Assembly: GCA_904393115.1 (NCBI GenBank)
Contig: CAJFMX010000018.1
Location: 1 to 46,472, forward strand
Reading direction: 5' to 3'
Source: an uncultured Clostridia bacterium
Lineage (GTDB): Bacteria > Bacillota > Clostridia > Christensenellales > UBA1750
Length of the DNA: 46,472 nt
Of the stretch, positions 38,668 through 46,389 are shown one piece after another. The position numbers and the translations under genes are program-made. How positions within the stretch are numbered: position 1 is the first letter of the stretch; each line of letters begins with the position of its first letter. The notes under the pieces were generated by a model. The model worked only from the letters and a program-made list of their open reading frames with translations, was not told where the DNA came from and made no database searches.

Positions 38668-40392
38668 ATGTCCCTGAAGAAGAGCATCGCCATCATCTTG
38701 ACGCTGATGATGGTTGTGGCCATGCTCGCCGGTTGTTCGACGACGACCGAGACGCCGGCCACCTCTCCGGAAGCCACGTCGGGCGACGCTGCGCCCACCG
38801 ATGGCGGCGAAGAGCAGCCTGCGGAGGAAGTGGCCGAGCGCACCCCCGCGACCTTCCACTTCTTCTACTCCTCTTCCGCCACCACGACGGTCGACCCCTG
38901 GCTGGACACCCCTGTGGGCCAGTGGCTGCAGGAGAAGACCAACGTCGAGCTGGAGATCGAGTACCTGGTCGGCTCTGACGTCCGCCAGAAGGCCTCCCTT
39001 CTGATCGCCGGGGGCGAGTATCCGGACATCATGACCACGGGCGACGCCTCCGGCGACTACTTCGCGGCCGGCGCCTTCATCCCGCTCAACGACTACATCG
39101 AGAATTCTACCAACATCAAGAACTGCTTCACCGAGTCCCAGCTCAAGCTGATGACGCAGGAAGACGGCAACATCTACTGGTTCGGCTCTCACGCCTCCGA
39201 GAACTCCGTCTACCCCAGCGCCGGCTACTACCTGAGCATGGACCTGCTGGAAAAGGCCGGTTACCCCGAGGTCACCACCTTTGAGCAGTGGCAGGACCTG
39301 ATCATCGAGTACGTCGAGGCCAACCCCACCTATAACGGCACCTCCGTCATCGGCATCACCGAGCCCACCGAAGCCTGGCGCGCTTCTGCCGTGCAGTACG
39401 GCGGCTCCCGCTTCCTGGCCGGTTACCAGAACGACGGCCTGACGGTCGTCGATCCCGAGACGCTCGAGGCCAAGGTCATCATGACCCAGGACTTCCAGAA
39501 GGAGTTCTGCCTCATGCTCAACCGCATGTGGAACCTGGGCGTTGCCGACCCCGAGATGTTCATGCAGACCGATGAGCAGCTGCAGGCCAAGATCGGCTCC
39601 GGCCGCATCACCGGCACCTACGACCAGCGCTCCATGATCCAGGTCGGCCTGGACGCTCTGGAAGCCAACGATCCTTCCCGCATGCTGGTGGCCTTCCCCG
39701 TGACCTTTGAGGGCGTGGAGCGCGAGCGCTACCGCGGTCCGCGGTCCTTCGCCGGCGGCTCCGGCCTGGCCATCACCGTCTCCTGTGAAGATCCGGACCG
39801 CGCGTTCCAGTTCCTGGACGACCTGGCCAGCGAAGAGTGCCAGACTGTTCTGCGCTGGGGCATCGAGGGCACCGACTGGTCCTACGGCGAGGACGGCAGC
39901 CTGACGAAGACCGAGGAGCAGTGGGCGCAGTACAACGACATCAACTACAAGCAGACTTCCGGTATCGAGCAGATGGGCTGGTTCAACTTCTGGCCGGGCC
40001 TGGAGCCCTTCCCCACGAGCGGCACCATCGCCTCTCCCTCCAACACGCCGGAATACGCGCAGCAGGCCTACGAGGACTACGAGCTGGAGTTCCTCTCCCA
40101 CTATGACGCGCAGACCTTCTGCGACTGGTTCGATCCGTCCTATGACGCGGAGTACGAACCCGGCTGGTCCATCCGTCAGCGCATCGACACCAGCGACCCG
40201 AGAAAGATCGCCGGCGAGACCGCGCTCACCATCACCCTGGAGTACATCCCGCAGCTGACCCAGTGCGCGCCCGAGGACTTTGAGACCGTCTGGGCCGAGT
40301 TCGTCAGCAAGCTGGATGAGCTGCCCCTGGACGAGTACGAAGAGCTCGCCACGCAGATGATCCAGGAGGGCGCCGCGAACTACCAGAACTAA
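38668..40392 (+). CDS. Extracellular solute-binding lipoprotein (LplA-like), copy 1
   Basis: 574 residues. The signal peptide has lipobox 'AMLAGC', lipidated Cys23, and is followed by a Thr/Glu-rich linker (24-70). The mature part is a two-lobed family 1 sugar-binding protein of the large LplA type: 'EKTNVELEIEYLVGSDVRQK', 'EEYP'-like 'GGEYPDIMTTGDASGDYF', 'QEDGNIYWFGSHASENSVYP'. It delivers a glycan, probably an oligosaccharide, to the LplB/YtcP permeases encoded further downstream. AAAGGAGG lies 7 bases before the ATG at 38668. It is a tandem paralogue of the next gene, with most residues identical. No ATPase gene is present; a shared MsmX-type ATPase elsewhere is expected. Confidence 0.93.
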   Translation: MSLKKSIAIILTLMMVVAMLAGCSTTTETPATSPEATSGDAAPTDGGEEQPAEEVAERTPATFHFFYSSSATTTVDPWLDTPVGQWLQEKTNVELEIEYLVGSDVRQKASLLIAGGEYPDIMTTGDASGDYFAAGAFIPLNDYIENSTNIKNCFTESQLKLMTQEDGNIYWFGSHASENSVYPSAGYYLSMDLLEKAGYPEVTTFEQWQDLIIEYVEANPTYNGTSVIGITEPTEAWRASAVQYGGSRFLAGYQNDGLTVVDPETLEAKVIMTQDFQKEFCLMLNRMWNLGVADPEMFMQTDEQLQAKIGSGRITGTYDQRSMIQVGLDALEANDPSRMLVAFPVTFEGVERERYRGPRSFAGGSGLAITVSCEDPDRAFQFLDDLASEECQTVLRWGIEGTDWSYGEDGSLTKTEEQWAQYNDINYKQTSGIEQMGWFNFWPGLEPFPTSGTIASPSNTPEYAQQAYEDYELEFLSHYDAQTFCDWFDPSYDAEYEPGWSIRQRIDTSDPRKIAGETALTITLEYIPQLTQCAPEDFETVWAEFVSKLDELPLDEYEELATQMIQEGAANYQN

Positions 40393-40410
40393 GCGCTGCA
40401 AGAGCGGCAT

Positions 40411-40453
40411 GGGCCTGTGGCGGGCGCGCAAGCGCTCCCACAGGCCCTCTTCT
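40411..40453 (+). terminator. Stem-loop terminator after binding-protein copy 1
   Basis: GGGCCTGTGG (40411-40420) pairs perfectly with CCACAGGCCC (40438-40447) around a 17-base loop and is followed by TCTTCT. The short T content suggests partial termination or mRNA 3' protection. Confidence 0.6.
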
Positions 40454-40678
40454 AAAGATCGGGAACGCGAAAAAGGGCAAAGAAGATATAACTCAATAAT
40501 AAAAATTTTACCGAAAAATATAGAATATAAAAGGAGTGATGGATCGGTTAACAAAATATGAAATGTGAATGCAGCATAAACTGACAATAAAACGTATCAG
40601 CCCCTGGAAAACCGCGAAGGTTCCCCGCACTTTTCGGGGGAAAACCTGGAAAATTCACCCCTTGTGTTTCAACATGCG

Positions 40679-40758
40679 GAAACCTGTAGAAAAACACCGG
40701 AGAACATATTGATTTTTCGTGAACCCTTGTGTAAACTGGGAGCTGGTGAAATCATCAC
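40679..40758 (+). promoter_or_regulatory. Promoter and shared motif of the second binding-protein gene
   Basis: TTGATT (40709-40714), 17 bases and TAAACT (40732-40737) repeat the hexamers of the copy 1 promoter. GAAACCTGTAGAAAAAC (40679-40695) is a near copy of the copy 1 motif, with a weaker relative at about 40640. Downstream, GTGA-AATCA-TCAC (40746-40758) is a small dyad in the leader. Confidence 0.65.
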
Positions 40759-40808
40759 AGAACATTAACATTTCACCGGAAGCACAAATCACACAAGGGG
40801 GAATCGAA

Positions 40809-42506
40809 ATGACCGCAAAGAAGAGCATTGCGCTGCTCATCGCGCTGGCGATGGCGGTGGCCATGCTGGCCGGATGCTCGTCCGGCACGCCTACCGATGC
40901 GAACGATCCCGCCTCCGCTGGCGACGGCAGCGCCGCCGCAACCGGAGACGAGAGAACGCCCGCGACCTTCTCGCTGCTGCAGATGGCGGCGGCGACCTCC
41001 ACCGTGGACCCGTGGATTGACACGCCCGTGGGCCAGTACCTGCAGGAAAAGACGAACGTCGAGCTGGAGATCGAGTTCCTGGTCGGCTCCGACGTCCGCC
41101 AGAAGGCCTCGCTGCTGATCGCGGCGGGCGAGTATCCGGACCTGCTCACCACGAGCGACGCCTCCGGCGACCTCAAGGCGGCGGGCGCGTTTGTTCCGCT
41201 CAACGACTACATCGCCAACTCCACCAACATCAAGAACTGCTACACGGAGTCGCAGATCAAGCTCATGACGCAGGAGGACGGCAACATCTACTGGTTCGGC
41301 AACCACGCCTCCGAGAACGCCGTCTACCCCACCGCGGGCTACTACCTGAACATGGACCTGCTCGCGCAGGCCGGCTACCCGCAGGTGACCACGTTTGAGC
41401 AGTGGCAGCAGCTCATCATCGACTATGTCGAGGCGAACCCGACCTACAAGGGCCAGTCCACCATCGGCATCACCGAGCCCACGGAGGCCTGGCGCGCCTC
41501 CGCCGTGCAGTACGGCGGCTCCCGCTTCCTGGCCGGCTACCCGAACGACGGCCTGACCGTCATCGACCAGGACACCCTGGAGGCCAAGGTCGTCATGACC
41601 CAGGACTTCCAGAAGGAGTTCTGCCGCATGCTCAACAAGATGTGGAACCTGGGCATTGCGGACCCGGAGATGTTCATGCAGACCGACGAGCAGCTGCAGT
41701 CCAAGATCGGCTCCGGCCGCGTCGCGGGCATGTACGACCAGCGCTCGATGATCTCCGTGGGCCTGGACGCGCTGGAGGCCAACGATCCCTCCCGCATGCT
41801 GGTCGCCTTCCCGGTGACGTTTGAGGGCGTGGAGACCGAGCGCTACCGCGGCGCGCGCACCTTCCAGCCGGGCTTTGGCATCGGCATCTCCGTCACCTGC
41901 GAGGATCCGGACCGCGCGTTCCAGTTCCTGGACGACCTGGCCAGCGAAGAGTGCCAGACCGTGCTGCGCTGGGGCATCGAGGGCACCGACTGGTCCTACG
42001 GCGAGGACGGCAGCCTGGTGAAGACCGAGGAGCAGTGGGCGCAGTACAACGACGTGTACTACAAGCAGGAGCAGGGCATCGAGCAGATGGGCTGGTTCTA
42101 CTTCTGGCCGGGCCTGGAGGCCTTCCCCACGAGCGGCACCATCGCCTCCCCCTCCAACACGCCGGAGTACGCGCAGCAGGCCTACGAGGACTACGAGCTG
42201 GAGTTCCTCTCCCACTACGACGCGCAGACCTTCTGCGACTGGTTCAACCCGTCCTACGACGCGACCTATGAGCCGGGCTACTCCATCCGCCAGCGCATCG
42301 ACACCAGCGACCCGAGAAAGATCGCCGGCGAGACCGCGCTCACCATCACCCTGGAGTACGTGCCCAAGCTGGCCCAGTGCGCGCCGGAAGACTTCGACGC
42401 GATTTGGGACGAGTTCGTCGGCAAGCTGGCCGACCTGCCCCTTGCCGAGTACGAGCAGCTGGTCACCCAGATGGCGCAGGAGAGCGCGCCCAACTACCAG
42501 AACTAA
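40809..42506 (+). CDS. Extracellular solute-binding lipoprotein (LplA-like), copy 2
   Basis: 565 residues. Lipobox 'AMLAGC' with Cys23 is followed by a Ser/Ala/Asp-rich linker (24-55) shorter than in copy 1. The mature domain is nearly the same as copy 1 through most of its length, including 'EPTEAWRASAVQYGGSRFLA' and 'SEECQTVLRWGIEGTDWSYG'. Differences cluster in the signal/linker, in 'TFQPGFGIGISVTCEDPDRA' (copy 1 has 'SFAGGSGLAITVS') and in short patches near the lobes, so ligand preference may differ. The ATG at 40809 has AAGGGGG 8 bases upstream. It is followed by the LplB and YtcP permease genes. Confidence 0.93.
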   Translation: MTAKKSIALLIALAMAVAMLAGCSSGTPTDANDPASAGDGSAAATGDERTPATFSLLQMAAATSTVDPWIDTPVGQYLQEKTNVELEIEFLVGSDVRQKASLLIAAGEYPDLLTTSDASGDLKAAGAFVPLNDYIANSTNIKNCYTESQIKLMTQEDGNIYWFGNHASENAVYPTAGYYLNMDLLAQAGYPQVTTFEQWQQLIIDYVEANPTYKGQSTIGITEPTEAWRASAVQYGGSRFLAGYPNDGLTVIDQDTLEAKVVMTQDFQKEFCRMLNKMWNLGIADPEMFMQTDEQLQSKIGSGRVAGMYDQRSMISVGLDALEANDPSRMLVAFPVTFEGVETERYRGARTFQPGFGIGISVTCEDPDRAFQFLDDLASEECQTVLRWGIEGTDWSYGEDGSLVKTEEQWAQYNDVYYKQEQGIEQMGWFYFWPGLEAFPTSGTIASPSNTPEYAQQAYEDYELEFLSHYDAQTFCDWFNPSYDATYEPGYSIRQRIDTSDPRKIAGETALTITLEYVPKLAQCAPEDFDAIWDEFVGKLADLPLAEYEQLVTQMAQESAPNYQN

Positions 42507-42531
42507 CGGTTTGAATTTCTGAAGAAAGCCC

Positions 42532-42558
42532 GCGGGAGCGCGGAAGGCGCGCTCCCGC
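42532..42558 (+). terminator. Perfect hairpin between binding-protein copy 2 and LplB
   Basis: GCGGGAGCGCG and CGCGCTCCCGC form an 11-bp stem with loop GAAGG but have no T run. Such hairpins usually protect the abundant binding-protein mRNA and reduce transcription of the permease genes. Confidence 0.6.
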
Positions 42559-42655
42559 ACGGCCTTCTCCGCCTGAGGATTGGGCGAGATACCGCACAGG
42601 CGCCGGATTCCTCCCCATGGGCTTCAGTTCAATTCAAACTATGATCCATTCTACC

Positions 42656-42671
42656 GAAACCTATAGAAAAG
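42656..42671 (+). promoter_or_regulatory. Third copy of the GAAACCTATAGAAAA motif, before LplB
   Basis: GAAACCTATAGAAAAG resembles the motifs before both binding-protein genes. It lies immediately upstream of the LplB ribosome-binding site (AAAGGGGG), so it may be part of an RNA element or an operator. Confidence 0.4.
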
Positions 42672-42682
42672 GGGGATTTCCT

Positions 42683-43636
42683 GTGAGCGCACAGAGCAGT
42701 GCGGTTGTAAAGCCGAAAAAGCAGCTTGGCTTCTGGCGGCAGGTTTGGCGGCAAAAGCAGCTGGTCATCCTGTCCCTGCCGGTGATCTTCGTCATCCTCT
42801 TCAACTACGTGCCCCTGTGGGGCTGGCTCGTCGCCTTCTTTAACTACAAGCCGACCACGGGCTTCAACGTCTTTGCCAACGAGTTCCGCGGCCTGGAATA
42901 CTTCCAGGCGCTGTTCCAGGACGAGTACTTCTGGCGCGGCCTCAAGAACTCCCTCGGCATGGGCGTGCTGAAGATCATCTTCTCCTACGTGTTCTCGCTG
43001 ATGCTGGCGGTGATGATCAACGAGGTGCGCGTGAGCTGGTTCAAGCGCACGGTGCAGACGATCTCCTACCTGCCGCACTTCGTCTCCTGGGTTGTCGCGG
43101 CGAACCTGATCTTCGTCACCTTCTCGCCGGACAGCGGTATCGTCAACGAGGTGCTGCTGGCCCTTGGCATCATCGATCACCCCGTCTCCTTCATGGGCAT
43201 GCCGAACCTGTTCTGGCTGATGGTGGCCCTGGCGGACGTCTGGAAGAGCGCGGGCTATAACGCCATCGTGTACCTGGCGGCCATGACCTCCATCGACCCC
43301 TCGCTCTACGAGTCTGCGGACATCGACGGCGCGGGCCGCTTCTCCAAGATCTGGAACATCACCCTGCCTTCCATCACGCCCACGATCAAGATCCTGCTGG
43401 TGCTGTCCATCGGCCGCCTGCTGTCGGTCGGGTTCGAGCAGGTCTACCTGCTGAAATCTGCCTCCACCACGGAGACCGCTTCCACCCTGGAGGTCTACAT
43501 CTACGACTTCTATATGAAGTACGGCATGTGGGCGCAGGGCTCGGCGATGTCCATCTTCAACTCCCTTGTCTCCGTCGTGCTGATCGTCGGCTGCAACCTG
43601 CTGGCGAAGCGCCTGGACGGCGAGGGCATCATGTAA
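42683..43636 (+). CDS. lplB: ABC sugar transporter permease, LplB type
   Basis: 317-residue inner-membrane permease with six predicted helices, opening 'QKQLVILSLPVIFVILFNYV' and 'GWLVAFFNYKPTTGFNVF'. The EAA loop is 'YESADIDGAGRFSKIWNITL', which contacts the ATPase. LplB/YtcP pairs carry complex oligosaccharides in Firmicutes. The start is a GTG at 42683, with AAAGGGGG 8 bases upstream; an upstream ATG frame would cross the regulatory motif. YtcP follows after 18 bases. Confidence 0.93.
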   Translation: MSAQSSAVVKPKKQLGFWRQVWRQKQLVILSLPVIFVILFNYVPLWGWLVAFFNYKPTTGFNVFANEFRGLEYFQALFQDEYFWRGLKNSLGMGVLKIIFSYVFSLMLAVMINEVRVSWFKRTVQTISYLPHFVSWVVAANLIFVTFSPDSGIVNEVLLALGIIDHPVSFMGMPNLFWLMVALADVWKSAGYNAIVYLAAMTSIDPSLYESADIDGAGRFSKIWNITLPSITPTIKILLVLSIGRLLSVGFEQVYLLKSASTTETASTLEVYIYDFYMKYGMWAQGSAMSIFNSLVSVVLIVGCNLLAKRLDGEGIM

Positions 43637-43654
43637 GGAAAGGGGTGGCAGAAA

Positions 43655-44602
43655 ATGACTGCACAGCCGATGCAAAAGCAAAAGATGAAGGTCGGGCACA
43701 TCTCCGGCAATACGTCCAGCCTGATCTTCGACATCGTCAATACGATCCTGCTCCTGATGGTCTGCGTGATCACGCTCTACCCGTTCCTGAACACCGTGGC
43801 CATCTCCTTCAACGACTCGACGGACGCGGTCTACGGCGGCATCTACCTCTGGCCGCGCGTGTTCTCCCTGCGCAGCTATGAGACCATCCTCCTGCAGAGC
43901 TCGACGATTCCGCACTCCGCACTGATCTCCGCCCTGCGCGCGGTGATCGGCACGGCGCTGAGCATCCCGCTGTCGATGATGCTGGCGTACGTCATGAGCC
44001 GCCGCGACTTCGTTCTGCGCTCGGCCGTGACGAAGCTGGTGCTCTTCACCATGTACGTCAGCGGCGGCCTGATCCCGACGTTCCTGACCTACCGCGCCTA
44101 CGGCCTGATGAACAACTTCCTGGTCTACATCCTGCCGGGCTGCATCTCCGCCTTCAACGTCCTGGTCATGCGCTCCTTCATCCAGGGCCTGCCCTATGAG
44201 CTGATCGAGTCGGCCAAGATCGACGGCGCGAGCGAATACCGGATCCTGTTCGGCATCGTGTTCCCGCTGTCCATGCCGGTCATCGCGACCATCGGCCTGT
44301 TCGTCAGCGTCAGCCAGTGGAACCAGTGGTTTGACACCATGCTCTACTGTTCCGGCGAAAAGGACCTGATCACCCTGCAGTACGAGCTCAAGCGCATCCT
44401 GGACACGGCCAACTCCATGACCGGCGACTCGGTCACGGCGGACGCCATGGCCAGCACCGCCTCCGAGGGCAGCGGCCGCGTCACCACCCAGACCATCCGC
44501 GCGGCGATGACGGTCATCTCCGTCGTCCCGATCGCCTGCGTCTATCCCTTCCTGCAGAAGTACTTCGTGAAGGGCCTGACGCTGGGCGCGGTCAAGGGAT
44601 AA
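43655..44602 (+). CDS. ytcP: ABC sugar transporter permease, YtcP type
   Basis: 315-residue partner permease (MalG/YtcP branch). Its helices include 'NTILLLMVCVITLYPFLNTV' and 'VTKLVLFTMYVSGGLIPTFL'. The EAA loop 'YELIESAKIDGASEYRILFG' is intact, and the C-terminal 'PFLQKYFVKGLTLGAVKG' is the typical family ending. It forms the channel with LplB and is served by one or both upstream lipoproteins. AAAGGGGTGG precedes the ATG at 43655. No ATPase follows; the next gene has its own promoter. Confidence 0.93.
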   Translation: MTAQPMQKQKMKVGHISGNTSSLIFDIVNTILLLMVCVITLYPFLNTVAISFNDSTDAVYGGIYLWPRVFSLRSYETILLQSSTIPHSALISALRAVIGTALSIPLSMMLAYVMSRRDFVLRSAVTKLVLFTMYVSGGLIPTFLTYRAYGLMNNFLVYILPGCISAFNVLVMRSFIQGLPYELIESAKIDGASEYRILFGIVFPLSMPVIATIGLFVSVSQWNQWFDTMLYCSGEKDLITLQYELKRILDTANSMTGDSVTADAMASTASEGSGRVTTQTIRAAMTVISVVPIACVYPFLQKYFVKGLTLGAVKG

Positions 44603-44605
44603 GGC

Positions 44606-44657
44606 TTGACATCTGCCTGCGAAAATGTATCATGTACTCTGTACATGGTACATTTTC
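44606..44657 (+). promoter_or_regulatory. Promoter of the DUF4340 gene overlapped by a large palindrome
   Basis: A perfect TTGACA (44606-44611), a 16-base spacer and TATCAT (44628-44633). A 17-bp inverted repeat with one mismatch, GAAAATGTATCATGTAC (44621-44637), spacer TCT, and its complement (44641-44657), covers the -10 and start region. This is the position of a repressor operator; the repressor is not identified. Confidence 0.75.
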
Positions 44658-44684
44658 TGTATTCATCTGGAATGTGGAGGATCT

Positions 44685-46109
44685 ATGAACGAAGAAATGA
44701 AGGACCCGATCATCCTGCCCTCCGGCGAGGACCTGAAAAAGCCCATGCGGCACCGCGACCCGCGCAAGGGCCGCCTGCTGCTGCTGGCGCTGGGCGGCAT
44801 CGTGGTGCTGGCCGCGCTGGTCATCGGCGTGACGAAGCTGGCGCAGGCCATCGGCGAATACGTGGAACTCAACACCGACCACACCGTGCACCTGACGGAT
44901 ACCACCGCGGACAAGGTGCAGCGCATCGAGATCCAGGGCCGCACCGCGGTGACCATCACCCGGCGCGACGGGGTCTATTCCGTGCGCGAGCTGAGCGCGG
45001 CGGTGACCTCGCAGTCCGCCTGCGAGGCGGCCTTCTCCAACGCGGCGACGCTGCTGGCCGAGGGCGTGGCCGCCGAGGGCGTGACGGACTTTGCCGCCTA
45101 CGGCCTGGACGAGCCGGTCTCCACCGTCAACATCACCTATACGGACGGCACGACGCTCCTGCTCGAGATCGGCGACGTGGCGCCCGCCTCCCAGCACTAC
45201 TACGTGCGCGTGGACGGCGGGGACACGGTCTACCTCATGCGCCCCCTGATCGTGGAGATGTTCTCCGAGGGCGTCGCGGCCTACCGCGATCTTTCCGGCT
45301 TTGCCGTCGCCGCGGACGGGCTCGCCGCCTTCCGCGTGGAGACCGGCGGGGAGGTCTTTGCCATGGAGCACCACGCGCGCACGGGCGGCTCCGCCTTCAC
45401 CCAGTGGCAGATCGTGGAGCCGGAGCTGGCCAACACGGACACCGCGCTGGCCGAGAGCCTGGTGAGCGGCCTGTCCGGCATCCAGCTGGAGTCCTTTGTC
45501 CGCAGCACGCCGGACAAGGCGCAGTACGGCCTGGACGCGCCCTGGCGCACGCTGCTGCTCACCTACGAGGACGGGACGACGCTCCAGATGGACCTGGGCG
45601 CGGACGCGGGCCTGGGCAGCTACTACGCCTGCTTTGACGGCTCGGACGACGTCTATACCGTCAGCAGCAGCGACGTCGCCTTCCTGGACGCGGCGACACT
45701 GCAGAACCTCGTCAACGAGTTCGCCAACATCGTGGCCATCTCCGGCGTGGAGCAGCTCACGGTGGACCTGGACGGCGCGCAGGCGACCTTTGTCATCGAC
45801 CGCTCGGGCGAGGAGGACGTGGTCCTGCGCGACGGCCAGAGCGTGGACGCCGAGGCCTTCAAGGCGGCGTTCCAGGCGATCAACGTCGTACCGGTCAACG
45901 GCTTCACCTCGGCCGAAGAGGTGGCCGAGGCGCCCGCGGTCCTGACGCTCACCTACGTGTTCTCCGGCGAGGAGGAGCCCTACACCGTGACCTACCTCGA
46001 CTCCAGCATCAACAACTACGCCCTGCGCAAGAACGACAGCGTCTCCGTCACCGTCTCCAAGGACGCCTGCGCGGACATGCTCGCGCAGCTCCGCGCGCTG
46101 CTGGCCTAA
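44685..46109 (+). CDS. DUF4340 domain protein, membrane-anchored
   Basis: 474 residues. A cytoplasmic charged N-terminus (1-25) and one membrane helix (about 28-50) are followed by a large extracellular part with repeated beta-rich modules: 'AAYGLDEPVSTVNITYTDGT' (about 130-150) and 'AQYGLDAPWRTLLLTYEDGT' (about 280-300) are two copies of the same unit, each followed by a 'LEIGD' or 'MDLGAD' and a tyrosine-rich 'YYVRVDG'/'YYACFDG' strand. This internal repeat is typical of DUF4340. In other bacteria the domain is linked to gliding-type ABC exporters, but none is adjacent here. GGAGGATCT precedes the ATG at 44685. Function unknown. Confidence 0.82.
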   Translation: MNEEMKDPIILPSGEDLKKPMRHRDPRKGRLLLLALGGIVVLAALVIGVTKLAQAIGEYVELNTDHTVHLTDTTADKVQRIEIQGRTAVTITRRDGVYSVRELSAAVTSQSACEAAFSNAATLLAEGVAAEGVTDFAAYGLDEPVSTVNITYTDGTTLLLEIGDVAPASQHYYVRVDGGDTVYLMRPLIVEMFSEGVAAYRDLSGFAVAADGLAAFRVETGGEVFAMEHHARTGGSAFTQWQIVEPELANTDTALAESLVSGLSGIQLESFVRSTPDKAQYGLDAPWRTLLLTYEDGTTLQMDLGADAGLGSYYACFDGSDDVYTVSSSDVAFLDAATLQNLVNEFANIVAISGVEQLTVDLDGAQATFVIDRSGEEDVVLRDGQSVDAEAFKAAFQAINVVPVNGFTSAEEVAEAPAVLTLTYVFSGEEEPYTVTYLDSSINNYALRKNDSVSVTVSKDACADMLAQLRALLA

Positions 46110-46121
46110 GGCCGCGCGCCG

Positions 46122-46163
46122 CCCGCCGGAATCCCCGAAAATGGGCTCCGGCGGGATTTTTTT
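46122..46163 (+). terminator. Terminator after the DUF4340 gene
   Basis: CCCGCCGGA (46122-46130) pairs with TCCGGCGGG (46147-46155) and is followed by ATTTTTTT. Confidence 0.88.
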
Positions 46164-46205
46164 GCCCCGCAACCGAAAGTTTCCCCCTGCGCAACCGCAG
46201 GATTC

Positions 46206-46234
46206 TGGACAATCTCCCCTGCGCATGGTACACT
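46206..46234 (+). promoter_or_regulatory. Promoter of the truncated HTH gene
   Basis: TGGACA (46206-46211), 17 bases and TACACT (46229-46234), 27 bases before the start codon. Confidence 0.6.
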
Positions 46235-46260
46235 TAGGGCCGAAAAAAGGAGGTGGGCAC

Positions 46261-46389
46261 ATGCCCTTTGGCCAGAATGTCCAACGCCTGCGGCGCGCCG
46301 CGGGCCTCTCCCAGGAGGAGCTCGCCGAGCGCCTGGGCGTCACCCGCCAGGCCGTCAGCAAGTGGGAGCGGGAGGGTTCACTTAGATAA
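46261..46389 (+). pseudogene. XRE-family HTH regulator, cut off by inserted sequence
   Basis: The 42-codon remnant is an almost complete Cro/C1-type helix-turn-helix: 'NVQRLRRAAGLSQEELAERL' then 'GVTRQAVSKWER'. After 'KWER', where the family normally continues with 'G/E-x-S-x-P-D', the frame runs into unrelated sequence and stops at TAA 46387-46389. AAAGGAGGTG is placed well before the ATG and a promoter is present, so the gene was probably functional before it was interrupted. The rest of the gene would lie beyond the inserted element. Confidence 0.75.

Larger units (their letters stand above)
40393..40808. other. 416-base gap between the two binding-protein genes
   Basis: It contains a stem-loop (40411-40447), an AT-rich stretch (about 40480-40600) with an isolated AAGGAG and a nine-codon open frame that I do not regard as a gene, an inverted repeat AGGTT-x-CCCCG/CGGGG-x-AAACCT (about 40618-40648), and then the promoter of copy 2. 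Its size and separate promoter show that the two copies can be expressed independently. Confidence 0.6.

Noticed and set aside
40539..40568. Nine-codon frame after AAGGAG between the binding-protein genes
   Set aside because: The spacing to the ATG is too short, there is no promoter with proper spacing, and the peptide is not recognisable; probably chance in AT-rich DNA.
38473..40587. 704-codon minus-strand frame across the first binding-protein gene
   Set aside because: Shadow of the lipoprotein gene; no domain pattern, and the same kind of frame appears opposite copy 2.
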